A DNA stretch of 64,000 nt, taken from assembly GCA_018340805.1 (NCBI GenBank), contig JACMZG010001908.1, forward strand, positions 17,971,095 through 18,035,094. The letters run 5' to 3'. Position numbers and translations under genes: made by a program. The notes under the pieces were generated by a model. That model was not told the origin of the DNA. It saw nothing but the letters and a program-made list of their open reading frames with translations, and did no database searches. Source of the stretch: Microvelia longipes (Eukaryota; Arthropoda; Insecta; Hemiptera; Veliidae). Position 1 is the first letter of the stretch. The number at the start of each line of letters is the position of its first letter. Positions 10,773-23,563 of this stretch are shown piece by piece.

Positions 10773-13700
10773 CTTCTTATAAATGTGCATAAAAGATCTA
10801 TGAACAGTAAAATAAATAACAGCGATCCATGTATAAATTGATATCATGTGTAAATTAAATAAATAAAATAAATGCTTTGTCATCTAAAAGGAAGCACATA
10901 AATTTATAAAATTGTTTAATTATTTTCAATAGATCCAGGATTAAAAAGAAATTAATAATTGTTAATTAAAAATTAAAATACAAAACAAAAGAGTAACACA
11001 AATGTAATCTAAAAAATAATGTTTTGTGAATGTTAAATTAATTTGAATTGATGAAAAAATAAAAATAAATAAGATTGATACAAAAGTGTAACTACTAATG
11101 TATTGGAAAAAATAATAATAACAAAATCTATTGAAAATTCTTGCAAAAAATACGAATGGATCAATCTTTTTTTGAGTAATGATTTAATATAAAATTGTTT
11201 ATTTTTTAAATAAATAAAAAATGTATCTGTTTTATTGTAAAGAAAAAAAATAATAAGAATGTGTGAATGTTAATAAATAATAAAATATTATCTTTAATCA
11301 ATTAATAAAATGTGAAACAATAATTACTTGTTGTATAAAGTTACAAAAATTTTAAATAAAGATAAATCTCATCATTTTTTAACTTTTTTTTTACCATACA
11401 GTTCAATAAAAAGCATGACAAATATAATTGAAGAGTATAGGAATAATCAAGATTGCATAGTCCCTCCATAAAATTTATTTAAAATTCTTTTGGACTTTAC
11501 TCTGTGTATTTTAATCATTGGTCATTGATAATTGCACGTTTGATGCTCTTCTAGGTTGAAAGTCGGATCTGAAGAGTAAATAACTTTTTTTGAAAGCTAA
11601 GAATGTATTGTATTCAAGTAAATTAAAATAAATAATATTATTAAGTAAATAAAAAATTAAAATAATAAACATTTTCTCATTTGCATAATAGTATTTTTTA
11701 CCAATTTGGAAAATTATATATTCAATATCAAAATTAAAATTTTTAATATTCAAAATGTTTATTTAAATATTTTTGTAACTTTAAATCGCTAAAACAATAA
11801 ATTAATTTAAAGCAGTAACTAATTAATTAATAATATTAATTAGCAATTAATTACCTATTTTTAGAAGAAATCGTTTTTGCAAAAATTTCCATCTTTTATC
11901 CTTAAATTTTTTGTGCCCGATTTTTTAAATTATATTTTAGCTGTAATAGATATGTAAACAAAATAGATTACCATAAAATATAGGAGAAAGTTTAAAAATA
12001 TTTTGTTTTTTTAAATAATTATTAGTTAATTTATTATTAGAAGTTATTGATTTTAGTTTATGATTATTAATAAATTTTTCAATTTCGAATAACACTAATT
12101 GTATATAAATTGAAATAAAATAAATATATTATAAATATCTTTTTTGGATGAAAATATATATTATTAATATAATTAATGATTTAGATGGAAATATTACAAT
12201 AAAATAAAATTATATAAGGTTTTTTATAGTTGTAGATAAATCTGTATATTATAAGGATATCATTAAAGAAGTAACTTATAAATAAATCAACAATATCTTG
12301 AGAAATCGGTTTATAAAATTAAATAAAAGCAAAACTATTGGCAAAATTGATGGCAAGTATAGTAAAATATTCTGCGAAAGAGGAGATAAATGGTAAACGA
12401 ATTGGGGAAAGTGGATGTAAATAGTAAACTGATTGACGAAATAAATAGAAAAAATGATGCACTATTGTAAAATCAAATTGGAAAGTTCTGTGACAAAAAT
12501 AAATTAATACTTTAAGTGAATAGTCATAAACGCATATTTCAAACAAAAGATTGGTCTTAATTGCAACTATGAAAGGCCTTACAAATTATAATAATACAAA
12601 TAAATCCAGATGTTAAAAACTTAAAAATAAATAAAATTAAAAACAAAATACTATTAATAATAATTAAACAATAAAATGTTATCTTGTAAATGTAAAAAAG
12701 GTAATCATAATCAGTATTCAATTTTTTACAATTTTATTTACTTAGTTTTAACATGCTTGAGCTTATAATAGCTAACTGATATATGTAATAATTTTATTTT
12801 ATTGTTAAGGTATTAATTTTCTCTGATTTTTAGTTCAAGGAATGAAATAAAAATGACTCTTAAATAATGTGTTAATAATAGGCTAATGAGATTTGAGCAA
12901 TGTTTTTAAATGCATTAAAATGATAATATTTATTAGTTCTATTAAAATTGATTGTAATTGGTGAGAAAATAATTTTTGAACTTAATAATTTTAAATAATA
13001 CAATTTCAATTACAAACATACTCATACATACTCACTGATACATTTAATTTTATTACACGAATCTTTGTATAAGCAGAACAAAAAAATGTTTCTTCAAAAT
13101 AGTAATTTTAAATTACTTAAATTATAATAATCATTCAATTTATTGGCAAATAATAAACATTTTGTAAGACAGTTTATATTTAATCAGAGGACTTTATTAC
13201 CTAAACTATTTATTTTTAAATTTTTGTTATATGATTTTCAAAACTATAAGAATGCCTTTTTAAATGTCTCTTATTTTATTTTTTTATTAAAATTATATTT
13301 GTTTTTTTATTAATCTTTGAAATTACTTTTTAACCTTCTTTGTCATTATAAAGAAATATATTAAAAGTATTTATTATTGTGTACTTAATATAGATATTAA
13401 ATAAATCAAGTTAATTTTTTTCTAACATTGGTTAAAATTTATTGAAATACTACCCTAGTTAATCCCAAAATAACTTGTACTTGTAAGCTTTATATTTATA
13501 GCTAAAAGACGGAAGAGTTATTAAAGAAAAATACTCGAGTCTAAGAGGGACTTATTTCCTATTTATCTTCTGTAGTACATGAGAAAAAGTAAATATATAA
13601 TTGCTCCAGTCCAGGTAGTATGTCATTAATGTTTTCAAAATCAGTAATCAATCAAACACTAGAGGCATCTGAAAAGAGTTATGGCTATGACAAACACAAT

Positions 13701-14539
13701 TAAAATACTCACTATAGTGATGAGCCAGGTTTGATCTTGGAGCTTCTAGATATGAGGATGAGGTGCTCATTTTTCACCAATATATTAAAATCACAATTAA
13801 TTTCTTGCCACCAGGTTTTATGACACTACATTATTTTGGTGTAAACAAATTATGGGTTTTGTTTAATACATTTAGAAATTCACTAATATTGAAGGTAAAT
13901 TGCCACTTAAAACTAGCAATACAACGACAACAACAATGTGGTCACAGGAAGGCTAAGAGGCTTGGGGCTTTTACAAGGGTTAGGCAGGAGGATAGGTTCC
14001 TTCCTAATATTTAAGTCCCTTGCAAAAAACCATTAAACTTTTCATAGATTAAAGATAATAGTATATATGTGTAAACTATATATCTTAAAGTTTACTTAAG
14101 ATAGATCAAAACTAGATAGTTTTTTAAAGAGCTTCTTAATGTTATAACTATTCTATATACTTTTACTTTTGATGAATCAAAGCAAATATCCTATACACGC
14201 CCAGGTCGATTCTTAGTGCCATCATTTTTTTTTTTTTTTTGTATTGTTTATACTACACTTATGCTAATTTATTTCCTAGATTTTTCAAACAAATGTGCTA
14301 AAACATAAAATAGCCTTTATGAGTTCACAAAATGTTGTGTAGAGCTGTTCCCTTATTTATGATGTGCATTAGTAGTAAAGAGAAACATCTTTTATAGACC
14401 GCCATAATTGTTGTTTTGAAAAAGGAGTGACTTCAATTTCAATTCTATAAAACTAGTTTAAGCCTGAATGGAAACGAAATAAGTGTAACATAAAATATAT
14501 TGGCTTAATAGAATTGAAGTCTCTTCTTTTTCATTACAA
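10773..14539. other. AT-rich intergenic region, no gene recognised
   Basis: Very AT-rich sequence with many poly(A)/poly(T) runs. No exon, repeat family or RNA gene could be supported. If the gene at 16.4 kb has 5' UTR exons or a promoter, they could lie here unseen. Confidence 0.5.
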
Positions 14540-15420
14540 GCAATATCTGCGTTATAGTGTATTGTTTGATCTCCATAAAATTAATGTTTGCGATGGTGGC
14601 CGTGACCAGTTTAGTTATTAATCCAGTCATTCTGAGATCCTATTTGCTTAGTCAGAGGAAATCCTCAGTCAGCTTTGGATTGGGTCCTGTTAACATGAGT
14701 TTGTTGTACCACATGTCAGAAGCATTTAACTACAACCATGTAATGGTCTACCTACACATATACCCATCAATAGGTACATGTATAACCAAAAACCCATTGA
14801 AATAGTCTCAAACCCTTTTCAGGCTAGCCCATTGCCTTCAATACCCTTATGAGGCCAGGCACTCATCTTATTGCCTACATCATTGCTGAGTGACAGTCAG
14901 AAGGTTTCTCAGCATGACTTCTAGAGCAGAAGTTGGCGCTGGGTTCATGGACTCTGTAATGGATAAACATCTATTAATACTGATGTGTGTTCAGTTTGTT
15001 AATTGTGGCTTTGTGTTTAAGCCACTGTTCAGTGGACTTTAGACCACCCCACCAGGGTGCAATAGCTAACTAGAAGTCTGACCTCCATTATAGCCAACAC
15101 ATTACTCGAGATTTGAGATCCCAAATTTTACCTACAGCTTGACAGGATTGTCATTAGAGTCAGTTTAGTTTCTTTAGTAATTTTATCCAGTAGTTGTTTC
15201 TAGCTTAGTCTCTTTATCAAGAATTACTCTATGATGTTTGTCCTGATCAGCCAGCTGTAGTTGTTCTCCAAACAGTACAGTGGGCCGCACAGTGTGAGGT
15301 TTCGTTCTTTTGGTGAATATTATAAATGCAGTTATAGCAGGGCTAACTGAATGTCTAACCAGTTGGCTTCAGTTTTCAATCAATGCTCCCATGTAGTGGG
15401 GTAAAACTTATAATTTAGGG
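14540..15420 (-). pseudogene. strongly decayed LINE ORF2 fragment (RT end to RNase H region)
   Basis: On the minus strand, broken frames give recognisable islands in the order expected for R1/Jockey-like ORF2. One corresponds to the 'KYLGVILD' region (here reading near VILDKETKLE). A second is WWGGLK-like. A third resembles the 'ITGAM..TPTSALEVML' block (PTSALEVML is readable near 14950). Stops interrupt every frame. The base composition is more balanced than the surroundings. Islands are short, so the clade is uncertain. Confidence 0.5.
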
Positions 15421-16288
15421 GCCCGTTTGGGACAAAATCACAACAATTTAATTCCCTTCTCTGTTTTAATTGAGAACATAAAAAGTAAAAGAAATATGAT
15501 ATAGTGTTCATAATTTATCCAAATTATGGTTTAAATTGAAAAATGTAAACTCTTAAATTTATGGAAAACCGTCTCAGTTAAGCCGGAATTATTTATTTGA
15601 TACTTTAGACCATTTACATAAGTGTGCTTCCTCTCCCAATAGTAGGTATCCATATAAGGCTGCTATGACCTATTAACACCCTTAAGACAACTTGATCCTT
15701 CCTGGTTAGAGATAGTGGTAAATTCCAGGATCAAGATTGGGTTGAAGGAGGCGGCATTGGGTTTTTGCACTGCGCTGTTACCAAGTTTTGACAAATGCTT
15801 CTTTAGATTTCTCGGTTTTTGCAGACTTTAGACGGATTGACTTCCTTTCTAAATTGATGTTGTTCCTGCTTCTACCTGACCAACCAGGATCAGCTGCTGC
15901 ATTCAGTTACTAATAATTTAGCTTATTATAATTTTAAGCAAAAGTAATTTTTAAATTAATTGATAGGAATATTAACTTGCTTAGTTTATGTTAGTAAACT
16001 TTAACATGGTTTATAATAATATTTAAAATTTTACGGATTAAAAGTTTTACGGAAACGATGCAAAATAAGTTTAATTGCATAGTGTAATATTTATATTTAA
16101 TAGATGTTGTAGGTATTAGAGGTAATTTTGGCTGTATAGTTAGTAATGAGTTTTACGTAAAGCAGTTTTTACGATGAGTTTGCGAAATATTTATATTTTA
16201 CAGTGCTTCTTAGGAGGTTTTAAATTATTTAGTATTGTTGATATTGATTGATTTACTTTTTATAGCAACGATTGACATATATAATGAT
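15421..16288. other. no gene recognised
   Basis: AT-rich sequence upstream of the cytoplasmic exon. No TATA/initiator pair could be assigned. Confidence 0.4.
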
Positions 16289-16405
16289 TAAAAGAGATTT
16301 CTGCTTGGAAAGGTTGAGACAAGCCTTACCCCACTCTTGGCGTCCTTGGAGAGAAACTCTGGATATCCCCAACCCATCCAGTTAGTTCGAGAAGTGCGAT
16401 GCGGC

Positions 16406-16796
16406 ATGCACCAAGAGTTATCGAAAAAATGCTCGTCATTAGAGTTATCCGCGAAGTGCGGAAGTATCGAAAATGTATCGGAACCGACAGAGGATGTAAC
16501 AAAGATGAAAGAAGAGTTTCACGCAATGAACGAAAAGCTGAACGGTTTCCCCGAACCTCAAGGTGTAGACTACGCGTTAATTCTGTCAAACGAAAAAGCT
16601 CTCGTCAATGGAAGCGTAATCCTAGATAACTCTCCAGGAACCCAAATTGGGCATAGAGTTTACAATATGGGCCCTGTTTACAATTATAAAATTTATCAAG
16701 ATAAATCTCTGTCTCTAAATCCTTCTCTTCTTGATGTAAATGAAGATAGTGTAAATAATTCATACTTAGATGATAAGACTGATAGAAATAAAGAAG
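16406..16796 (+). CDS. PGRP-LC: PGRP-LC-like receptor, cytoplasmic exon with RHIM-like motif
   Basis: In insects PGRP-LC is a type II membrane receptor that senses peptidoglycan and signals through a cytoplasmic RHIM-like motif to the IMD pathway. This exon encodes a soluble segment. A candidate RHIM-like core, SPGTQIGHRVYNMGPV, occupies roughly residues 76-91 counted from ATG 16406; the QIG and hydrophobic spacing are typical of the motif. The frame is open from 16292 to a stop at 16808, but the first ATG is at 16406, so that start is preferred. An AAG/GCAAGT sequence at 16796/16797 is a near-ideal GC-type donor in phase 1. It matches the phase of the transmembrane exon at 50507. No peptidoglycan-binding domain is in the window. 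Other RHIM proteins (Imd, PGRP-LE) are less likely given the transmembrane exon. Confidence 0.55.
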
Positions 16797-18049
16797 GCAA
16801 GTATTCTTAACTATCTTATACGTATATCTTTATACGTTCGGAAATGCTACCTTGTTGTATGTAAATTCTACCAACCTGTCTTTTATTAGTAGACACTTCA
16901 TATATATTAACTATAATTATAATAAGTATAGTACAAGTATAATTATAAGCATAATTCATATAAAAGTAAATTATAAAGAACCTAGTACCCATATAATTTA
17001 TCCATATAGGTACTCTACATTGATATAGTATAAAAACTTGTGATAAAAATTACATAAATTATTAATAAGATCATGGTTTTGTCACTTATGTGCCCAATAA
17101 AACCATTGTATATTCACTATTAATTTATAATTAAATATGGTTTAAAGTCATCTATTATGATTGTATATTATGTATGAAGCGCCTAGTTATGAAAGATGAG
17201 TTATAATGAATTGAAACAAATTATTTTCCATTTCAAGCCAGTCTATACACTGCCAACATAGAACCCTAGATTGTATTTGAGTAACAAGGGCTGAGAATGG
17301 CCAACTAGTCTAAGGATCTTTGCACGACAACCTCTCAGCAAAATAGCAATGACTGTTGCTGAGGTTCGAATTCCGGTTTGGGCAGTATCCGTTTCACTTA
17401 CTTCAACGCAAAATGATGTGCCAGTGTTCTATACCTGTTATTAAGACCTCTATTTAGTAGCCTCCTAACTAGTATCAAAAAAATGAATCGTCTTTCTCTG
17501 CAATCTAACCAAAGAACTATAACTAAAAACTAATACAGTTCAGTCCAACCGTTGTGAGATTCAATAATCTCATAATGAATGCTAACTTAATTAGAATTAT
17601 GGATAAAAAGATATTTGGTGATAAAGGATATATCTGAAGATCGAAGTAAGAAGTTTCATATTAAATTGAAGTACAACTTAAAAAGTTCTTGACTCCCTTA
17701 CCCTAGAGGATTGGTGAGTCTGATACTCATAGTCTATTTCTATTTTTCCCTATTAACTCTATGTAAATTCTTATTGACTCTGGCCTGTTTTATAAAATTT
17801 AACATTGATTGATTAGAAATATAACGTACATTTCTTACAGATCCTTTCATTTCTTTTAAGTTTCCCGCCATTATGAGCTTTGCACAGTTTTTAGATACAC
17901 AACCTAAATCTATAGCTCTAAGTTTTCAAGTGTTGACAAACTAAAACATGTCCCTGTTCCTGATCTGTTATTAAAACCAAGTTTGCAAACTCACGATGCA
18001 TTTACAATTAGTATTTGAATTGCTCATAAACTGCTTACAATGCTTGTAT
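16797..18049. other. start of the long inferred intron
   Basis: Non-coding apart from a tRNA-derived SINE candidate at 17285-17485 (listed separately). Confidence 0.4.
17285..17485 (+). mobile_element. tRNA-derived SINE candidate
   Basis: A box A-like sequence (TGGCCAACTAGTCTAAG, about 17298) is followed after about 68 bp by a perfect box B (GGTTCGAATTCC, about 17366). The spacing would suit a tRNA with a long variable arm (Leu/Ser type). The fold as a tRNA is poor, and the sequence runs on for about 100 bp past the B box, so this is a retroposed SINE head rather than a working tRNA gene. Confidence 0.5.
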
Positions 18050-18373
18050 CATAGAGATAGAAATACGAGTACAAGAGGGAGCATTGCCTATCTCAATACG
18101 TTAAGAGTACTAAAATATCATTTTGGGGCTCTCAGGGGCTTTGTGTAACCTCATTGAAACCTCCTCTAAAAGTGTGTTAAGGTTTTAATGAATCAATTGT
18201 TTTCAGCTTCCTACACATTGTTTGTGTTTTCATTTATATTTTCAGCATTTTACTAGATAAGTCACAGTGTTATGTTCTCTTCATTTTATTACATTAATAA
18301 TCAAAAGTGGTCAGGTTATTTTTTCTGTTTCAAAATTCAACCAATAGGGCCCCTCTAGTAATATATCTCTATG
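18050..18373 (+). mobile_element. hAT-like MITE, copy C
   Basis: It starts catagagata and ends tatctctatg, and shares its whole interior with copy B. The flanking octamers gcttgtat and gcttatat differ by one base, as expected for an aged 8-bp hAT duplication. Confidence 0.8.
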
Positions 18374-19299
18374 GCTTATATAGATTATAAACAATAAGTT
18401 CAAGTTTAATAAAACCTTTTTCGTGGATTGTCATCAATTAAATTAATACTTAATAAGTATTAACGGCTTTCAACCCGACCAACTTCCCTTATAAATGTTG
18501 ACCTTAAAATATTGTATTTATCTAGAGTTTACAAAGTTTGTAACTATGTTTTGTAAACTACGAATTAACCTTGTTTTCTGACTGTTGTCTTAAGAAAAAG
18601 AATAAATTTTTTGGACTCTTCAAGAAATTTAAATTCTAAATAAGAAAAAGAAAGTTGTAAATTAAAGTCAATATAAATATTTTTATACAAACCAATTTTT
18701 GATTAAACCAGTGAAATATCATTAACAGATAAAAAATAATTCAAATTGATATGGTTATTTTATTATTATGAACATGATAATTACTAGGAAATCCCCTGAG
18801 GTCATGGCTTCATGGAGGGGAGATTTTATTCACTCTATTATAACTATTACGTCGATGATCTAGGTGGCCGAGACGGTAGGATATATTTTTATAAGAAAGA
18901 ACAATGTATTGTCGGGAATACCAAAGAAAACTGATAGACTAGGACAAAATGTGTAACTAAATTGCTCGGTCGCCTAAAACGGTTTATAAATATTTTTTAA
19001 ACCAATCTCTACGTTTTCTTACATATTTTGTTGTAGCAATAAAAAGAAAATATACTAGGTCGTCCTAAAGAATATAATAAATATATACTTTGGGTCGTCC
19101 AAAATGAACTATAAGAAATTTGTTTTTGACCAATCACGACGGTTAACACATTCTTAAAAAAAATAGTACAAGGAAACTATACTGATTTGCATGGTTGTCC
19201 AAAATTTATGATTAGTAATTTTTTAAACCAATCAAGACGTTCTCATACACTTTTCTTTATTTTATTTTTAACATACAAACAGAAGTATATGTCCAATTG
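18374..19299. repeat. non-genic; diverged tandem units at about 18965-19265
   Basis: From about 18965 to 19265 a loose unit of roughly 100 bp recurs. Its landmarks are 'gtcgtcc-aaa', then a weakly conserved AT stretch, then 'accaatc-cgacg' and 'ttctta'. Nothing else was recognised. Confidence 0.4.
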
Positions 19300-19790
19300 T
19301 CAAATTACAAAAATACCGGTGGTCCTCATGTTGGGCGAATATCCATTGGAATGCTTGTTTCCGTGCTTAACAATCCATTTCTTGCTCAAGGTTTCGGTTT
19401 ATGCTTTAAAACTTGAGCAGTTACTCAATTATCAAGCTACTATTTTACTACTATTATACTCCTTTTTCTGTATTTTTCAAAGAAATTGCGCATAATTATA
19501 CTGTTGGTTAAACAAAACTTTGCCTTTAAAGTTAGTAGTGAACACTATTATCTGAACTACTTTAAAGCTCTGTTATTGTTTATCTTTAAAGGTTTTAGCG
19601 CATTTCTTTTTTAAAAAATGTAGAAAACGAGTTACGAATAGTGCTTAATAATTAAGTAACTGCTTAAGTTATAAAGCATAAACCGGAACCTAAAGTAAGA
19701 AATTAATTTTCAAGCACGTAAACACGCATTCCAAAGAAAATTCGCCCGGCATGCGATATGCGATCACTGTGTCAAAATTATTTTGTAATT
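19300..19790. mobile_element. palindromic foldback element F, copy 1
   Basis: The left arm (about 19300-19510) carries 'gttgggcgaat', 'gcttgtttccgtgctt', 'tttatgctttaaaacttgag' and 'cagttactcaatta'. The right arm (about 19570-19790) is its diverged reverse complement, with the same landmarks in reverse order. The two arms meet near 19540. A larger copy with the same landmarks is at 21735-22650. Confidence 0.7.
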
Positions 19791-19919
19791 AAAAACTTTC
19801 AAATAAAACGATAAAAAAGCATTTATCGTTTGGTAATTTAACATGGTAATGTAACATGGTAATACAACTGGTAAATTAACATGGTTCTTGCAATTTATTG
19901 GTCACTTACAGTAGCAGTA

Positions 19920-20054
19920 TCGATTTCGGACCGGTTTCATTTGATTCATCGACCCAGAAAACACATAAAGACCTATTTGAGAACAAATAATTATAATAGC
20001 CTTGAATTGTACTGATTTTTTGCAAATTTTGCTGACTCAGCAAACCGGTTGTTA

Positions 20055-20060
<6 letters not shown>
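19920..20060 (-). repeat. repeat segment, inverted counterpart of 21460-21600
   Basis: Read on the minus strand it gives 'aaccggttt-ctgagtcagcaaa' and, about 100 bp on, 'gaatcaaatgaaaccggtcc'. These words recur in the same order on the + strand at 21460-21600. They lie beside element F copies and near AT/GT microsatellites in both places. Confidence 0.6.
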
Positions 20061-20215
<155 letters not shown>

Positions 20216-20544
20216 ACAAAAAGTCCTTCTTTCAAAAAATCCTCCTTCCTCCATAACCTTAACCTTATAAGATTATGTTTCTATGGAAATTCGCTAAATA
20301 GAATGAAATATTGTTATTGTCGAATATAAAACAAGAATTTATCGAATATTTTAACACTTTATTTCAACAGTATATTACATCGTTTTTCAAATAAAATTTT
20401 ATCAAAAATAGGATAATAACGTCAAATACCTGAATTAAGCATTATGACGCACTCTAAAATCAATAATATAAATACCAGATAAACGCGGGAGATATCATAA
20501 AAACACTGCACCGCAGATAAAAACGAAGTTAATAATTGATTGGG

Positions 20545-21180
20545 GTATCTCGGAACTTTTCCTCATTCCATCGGATTCGCTCCGCTTATCTTCCCTGCTT
20601 CGGACTCGCTTCACTTGTCATCAGAAATACAGTTTGCCAAATTTATACAAAACTCATGGATATACTTGTCGTATTAAATCGTAACTTAATGTACTTATTT
20701 ATAAGGTAATGGTATACACTTGTACTAAATTTCAACTCAATTATAGATAATTTTCCATTTTTTTAAAATTTTATAAAAAAAGTACTCAAGACATTCAATA
20801 AAAATTGAACTAATGCTGATAATGAGATGAAACTTGGATCATATTTTTTTAGTCTTACACATAGTCACATGCCAAATCTAAATTTGATCGCTTTAGATTT
20901 TTTGAAATTTTTGCTGTCATTATTGCGGGTTAATGACGTCATAAAAAAATATTTTCTGAATAGCACAACTTCAGCGGTAGACTGATTATTGTACAAAGTT
21001 TCACTGTCACTGACTACGATGATAAGACACACAAATACACTCACACTGACAACTTCGTGAAAACCATTTAGGAGCTCTAAAAACACCTGAAACGAATAAT
21101 ACTGGTGACATCCTAGTTTTGGATTTTTTGCAACACAATACTATTCCTATATACCTACGGTATAAATGAGGAAAAGTAAA
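20545..21180 (+). repeat. repeat S, copy 2
   Basis: It begins 'ggtatctcggaacttttcctc' and carries the cggactcgcttcacttg words. It continues through 'actaaatttcaactcaatt', 'gtcattattgcgggttaatgacgtca' and 'acaaagtttcactgtc', and ends with 'tacctacggtataaatgagg'. The 5S-like block is deleted here. It gives the uninterrupted arrangement against which the LINE insertion in copy 3 can be read. Confidence 0.75.
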
Positions 21181-21239
21181 TATATATTAATACTACATTG
21201 TGCTTGTTTTACACAGTCTACTTATTGTAAATAGAAAAC

Positions 21240-21266
21240 AATATATAATATATATATAATATATTA

Positions 21267-21349
<83 letters not shown>

Positions 21350-21350
21350 T
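21240..21350. repeat. (TA)n and (GT)n compound microsatellite
   Basis: A TA-rich run is followed by about 28 bp of GT repeats and then TATG repeats. Confidence 0.95.
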
Positions 21351-21734
21351 TCTCGACACTTTCTTGTAAACACTCTATCTTTCGAACGGATTAATATTTT
21401 TTAATCAAGCTTTAGGAGGACACTAACCCTATTGAAAACCAGGTTTTCGTGTAGTCATTAAACCGGTTTACTGAGTCAGCAAATTTTTGAAAAAATCGGC
21501 AAAATTCAGGGTTAATATTTTCGCCGCGAAAAAGGTCAATATTTATGTTTTTTGAGATGCTGAATCGAATGAAACCGGTCCGAAGTCGATACGACCACTC
21601 TATGATATCAAAAAGTTGAAAAAACACAAAAATTATAGAAAACCAATTACGGTCGTTGAAAATTAAATTTTCTAGTAGGGTGTCGTTTTGAATGTTTCTT
21701 GGGTCTGAGTTGAATGTCAGTGGTCCGGAGTCAA

Positions 21735-22650
21735 TACGACACTGAACTCAGGGTACCTGGGTTCACATCCTGAAAGGGACGATAATTTTTTATCGTTTTT
21801 TTTTTTACTTAATATAAGTTTACAACTAGAAAATAATTCTGGCACGGTGGACCGCATGTCGGGCGAATTTCCTTTGGATGCGTGTTTCTGTGCTTAACAA
21901 CTATCCTGGTTGGAATGATAATTTTTATAGTTTATTACATTATATAAGTTTACAACTACTAAATAAATAATTCCGGCGCGGTGGTCCGCATTGCGTGGTT
22001 TCTGGTTCATGCTTTAGAAACCTAAGCAGTTACTCAATTGCCAAGAGTTACGAGCACTGCTCGTAACTCATTTTGTCTGTATTTTCCAAAGGAAATGCGC
22101 TAAAACCTTTAAAGATAACTGACTAAGCTTAAAGATAAGTAACTAAGCTTTAAACTAGTGCAAATAATAGTGCGTACTTCTAATTTTGAGGCATAGTATT
22201 GTACAACCAACTGGATAATTAAGTGCATTTTCTTAGGAAAATACAGACAAAATGAGTTACAAGCAGTGCTTGAACAATTGAGTAACTGCTTAGGTTCTAA
22301 AGCATGATCCGAACCACGCAATGGGCATGGTTCTTGCATAAGCAAGAAATGGGTTGTTTAGCACGGAAACACGCATTCTAAATTAAATTCGCCCGACAGC
22401 GGACTACCGCGCCGGAATTATTTATTTAGTAGTTGTAAACTTATAAAATGTAAAAAACTATAAAAATTATCATTCCAACCAGGATTGTTGTTAAGCACAG
22501 AAACACGCATCCAAAGGAAATTCGCCTGACATGCGGACCAACGTGCCAGAATTATTTTCTAGTTGTAAACTTATATTAGGTAGAAAAACGATAAAAAAAT
22601 GATTGTCCCTACTAGGATTTGAACCCAGGTACTCTGGGTTTGAGTGCTCG
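21735..22650. mobile_element. palindromic foldback element F, copy 2, with tRNA-like segments
   Basis: The left arm (about 21735-22130) and right arm (about 22150-22650) are inverted copies meeting near 22140. Each arm, read inward, starts with a box B-like 'gtacctgggttca-atcct'. It continues with a short 'cgataatttttttatcg' type hairpin, then 'aagtttacaactag', then 'ctggc-cggtggtccgcatgt', then 'ggatgcgtgtttctgtgc'. The GGTGGTCCGC and GGGTTCAAATCC words resemble tRNA A and B boxes. Arms differ by scattered substitutions and one indel around 22020. Confidence 0.7.
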
Positions 22651-23140
22651 CATCCAAAGGAAATTCGCCCGACATGCGGACCACCGCGCCAGAATTATTT
22701 CAAAGTTATACCACCAGTTTATTCTAAAATCCAATAGATCACTGTTAACACAATTTTATCTTGAGATTTTAAAATTTGAATATTTTACCACCGAACCTAA
22801 CGATTTTACGAACGCACAAAGAACTTGAAACAAGAATAAAGAAGGCCTCTACCGTTTGCTTTTCTGAATCTATATGATTATGCTTATGATTTTTGTGTAT
22901 ATAATCATGTATATAGTTGTTTGCCTCTTTAATTAGAATAATAAAATACTAAAATACATGACAGTATTTTGTCTATCAATTGGCTGAACCTTTTTAACAT
23001 CAACTGGTAAGATATCAAGAAAAAATTGTAATGTGTTGACATGGACGTAGGAATATTCACTTTACTTGAGAACACGGTCCTGTTTAAACGACTTAATCAA
23101 TTTTAATCAAACTTAGCAAGATGTATTATAATGAGGCACT
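22651..23140. other. no gene recognised
   Basis: It starts with one further 'gacatgcggaccaccgcgcc' unit of element F (to about 22700). The rest is AT-rich and unassigned. Confidence 0.45.
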
Positions 23141-23390
23141 ATAAAAATCTTAGGAGTTTAGAATAGAGTAAAAAGATAATAGGCAAAGTTAAAATCTTAG
23201 GAGTTTAGAATAGAAGTAAAAGATAATAGGCAAAAGTTTAAAAATCTTAGGAGTTTAGAATAGAAAGTAAAGATAATAGGCAAAAGTTTTAAAATTTAGG
23301 AGTTTAGAATAGAAAGTAAAAGATAATAGGCAAAAGTTTAAAATCTTAGGGGTAGAATAGAAAGTAAAAAGATAATAGGCAAAAGTGATG
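23141..23390. repeat. five tandem copies of an about 50-bp unit
   Basis: The unit reads roughly 'aaatcttaggagtttagaat', then 'agaaagtaaaagataatagg', then 'caaaagttt'. Five copies with small indels lie just downstream (transcriptionally) of cuticular gene copy 1. The low divergence suggests a recent expansion. Confidence 0.9.
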
Positions 23391-23563
23391 TTTCAACCAT
23401 CTAGTTACTGATGTTAAAAATTAAGTTACTTCGTCCAGTTATGGAGAGCGTATTCATTCTAATATGATGTAATAACAAACAAGTATTCATTAATTTTTTT
23501 TTATTTTTTATTTATTTTTTTGTTTATATACTATTTACATGACTTAGGAACTTATGGTAGGAA

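Noticed and set aside
13763..14014. 83-codon frame in the 14-kb region
   Set aside because: No domain, no codon or composition contrast, and no splice signals at its ends.
16279..16386. Small ATG-started frame (MIKRDF...) overlapping the start of the cytoplasmic exon in another phase
   Set aside because: It stops after about 35 codons and resembles nothing. It could be an upstream ORF, but there is no evidence that it is transcribed.
22600..22700. A functional tRNA gene (B box, GGTGGTCCGC)
   Set aside because: The A- and B-like boxes are in arms of a palindromic repeat and the sequence does not give acceptor and anticodon stems by eye.
23141..23390. A CRISPR-like array
   Set aside because: The units are contiguous tandem repeats without unique spacers, in a eukaryotic genome.
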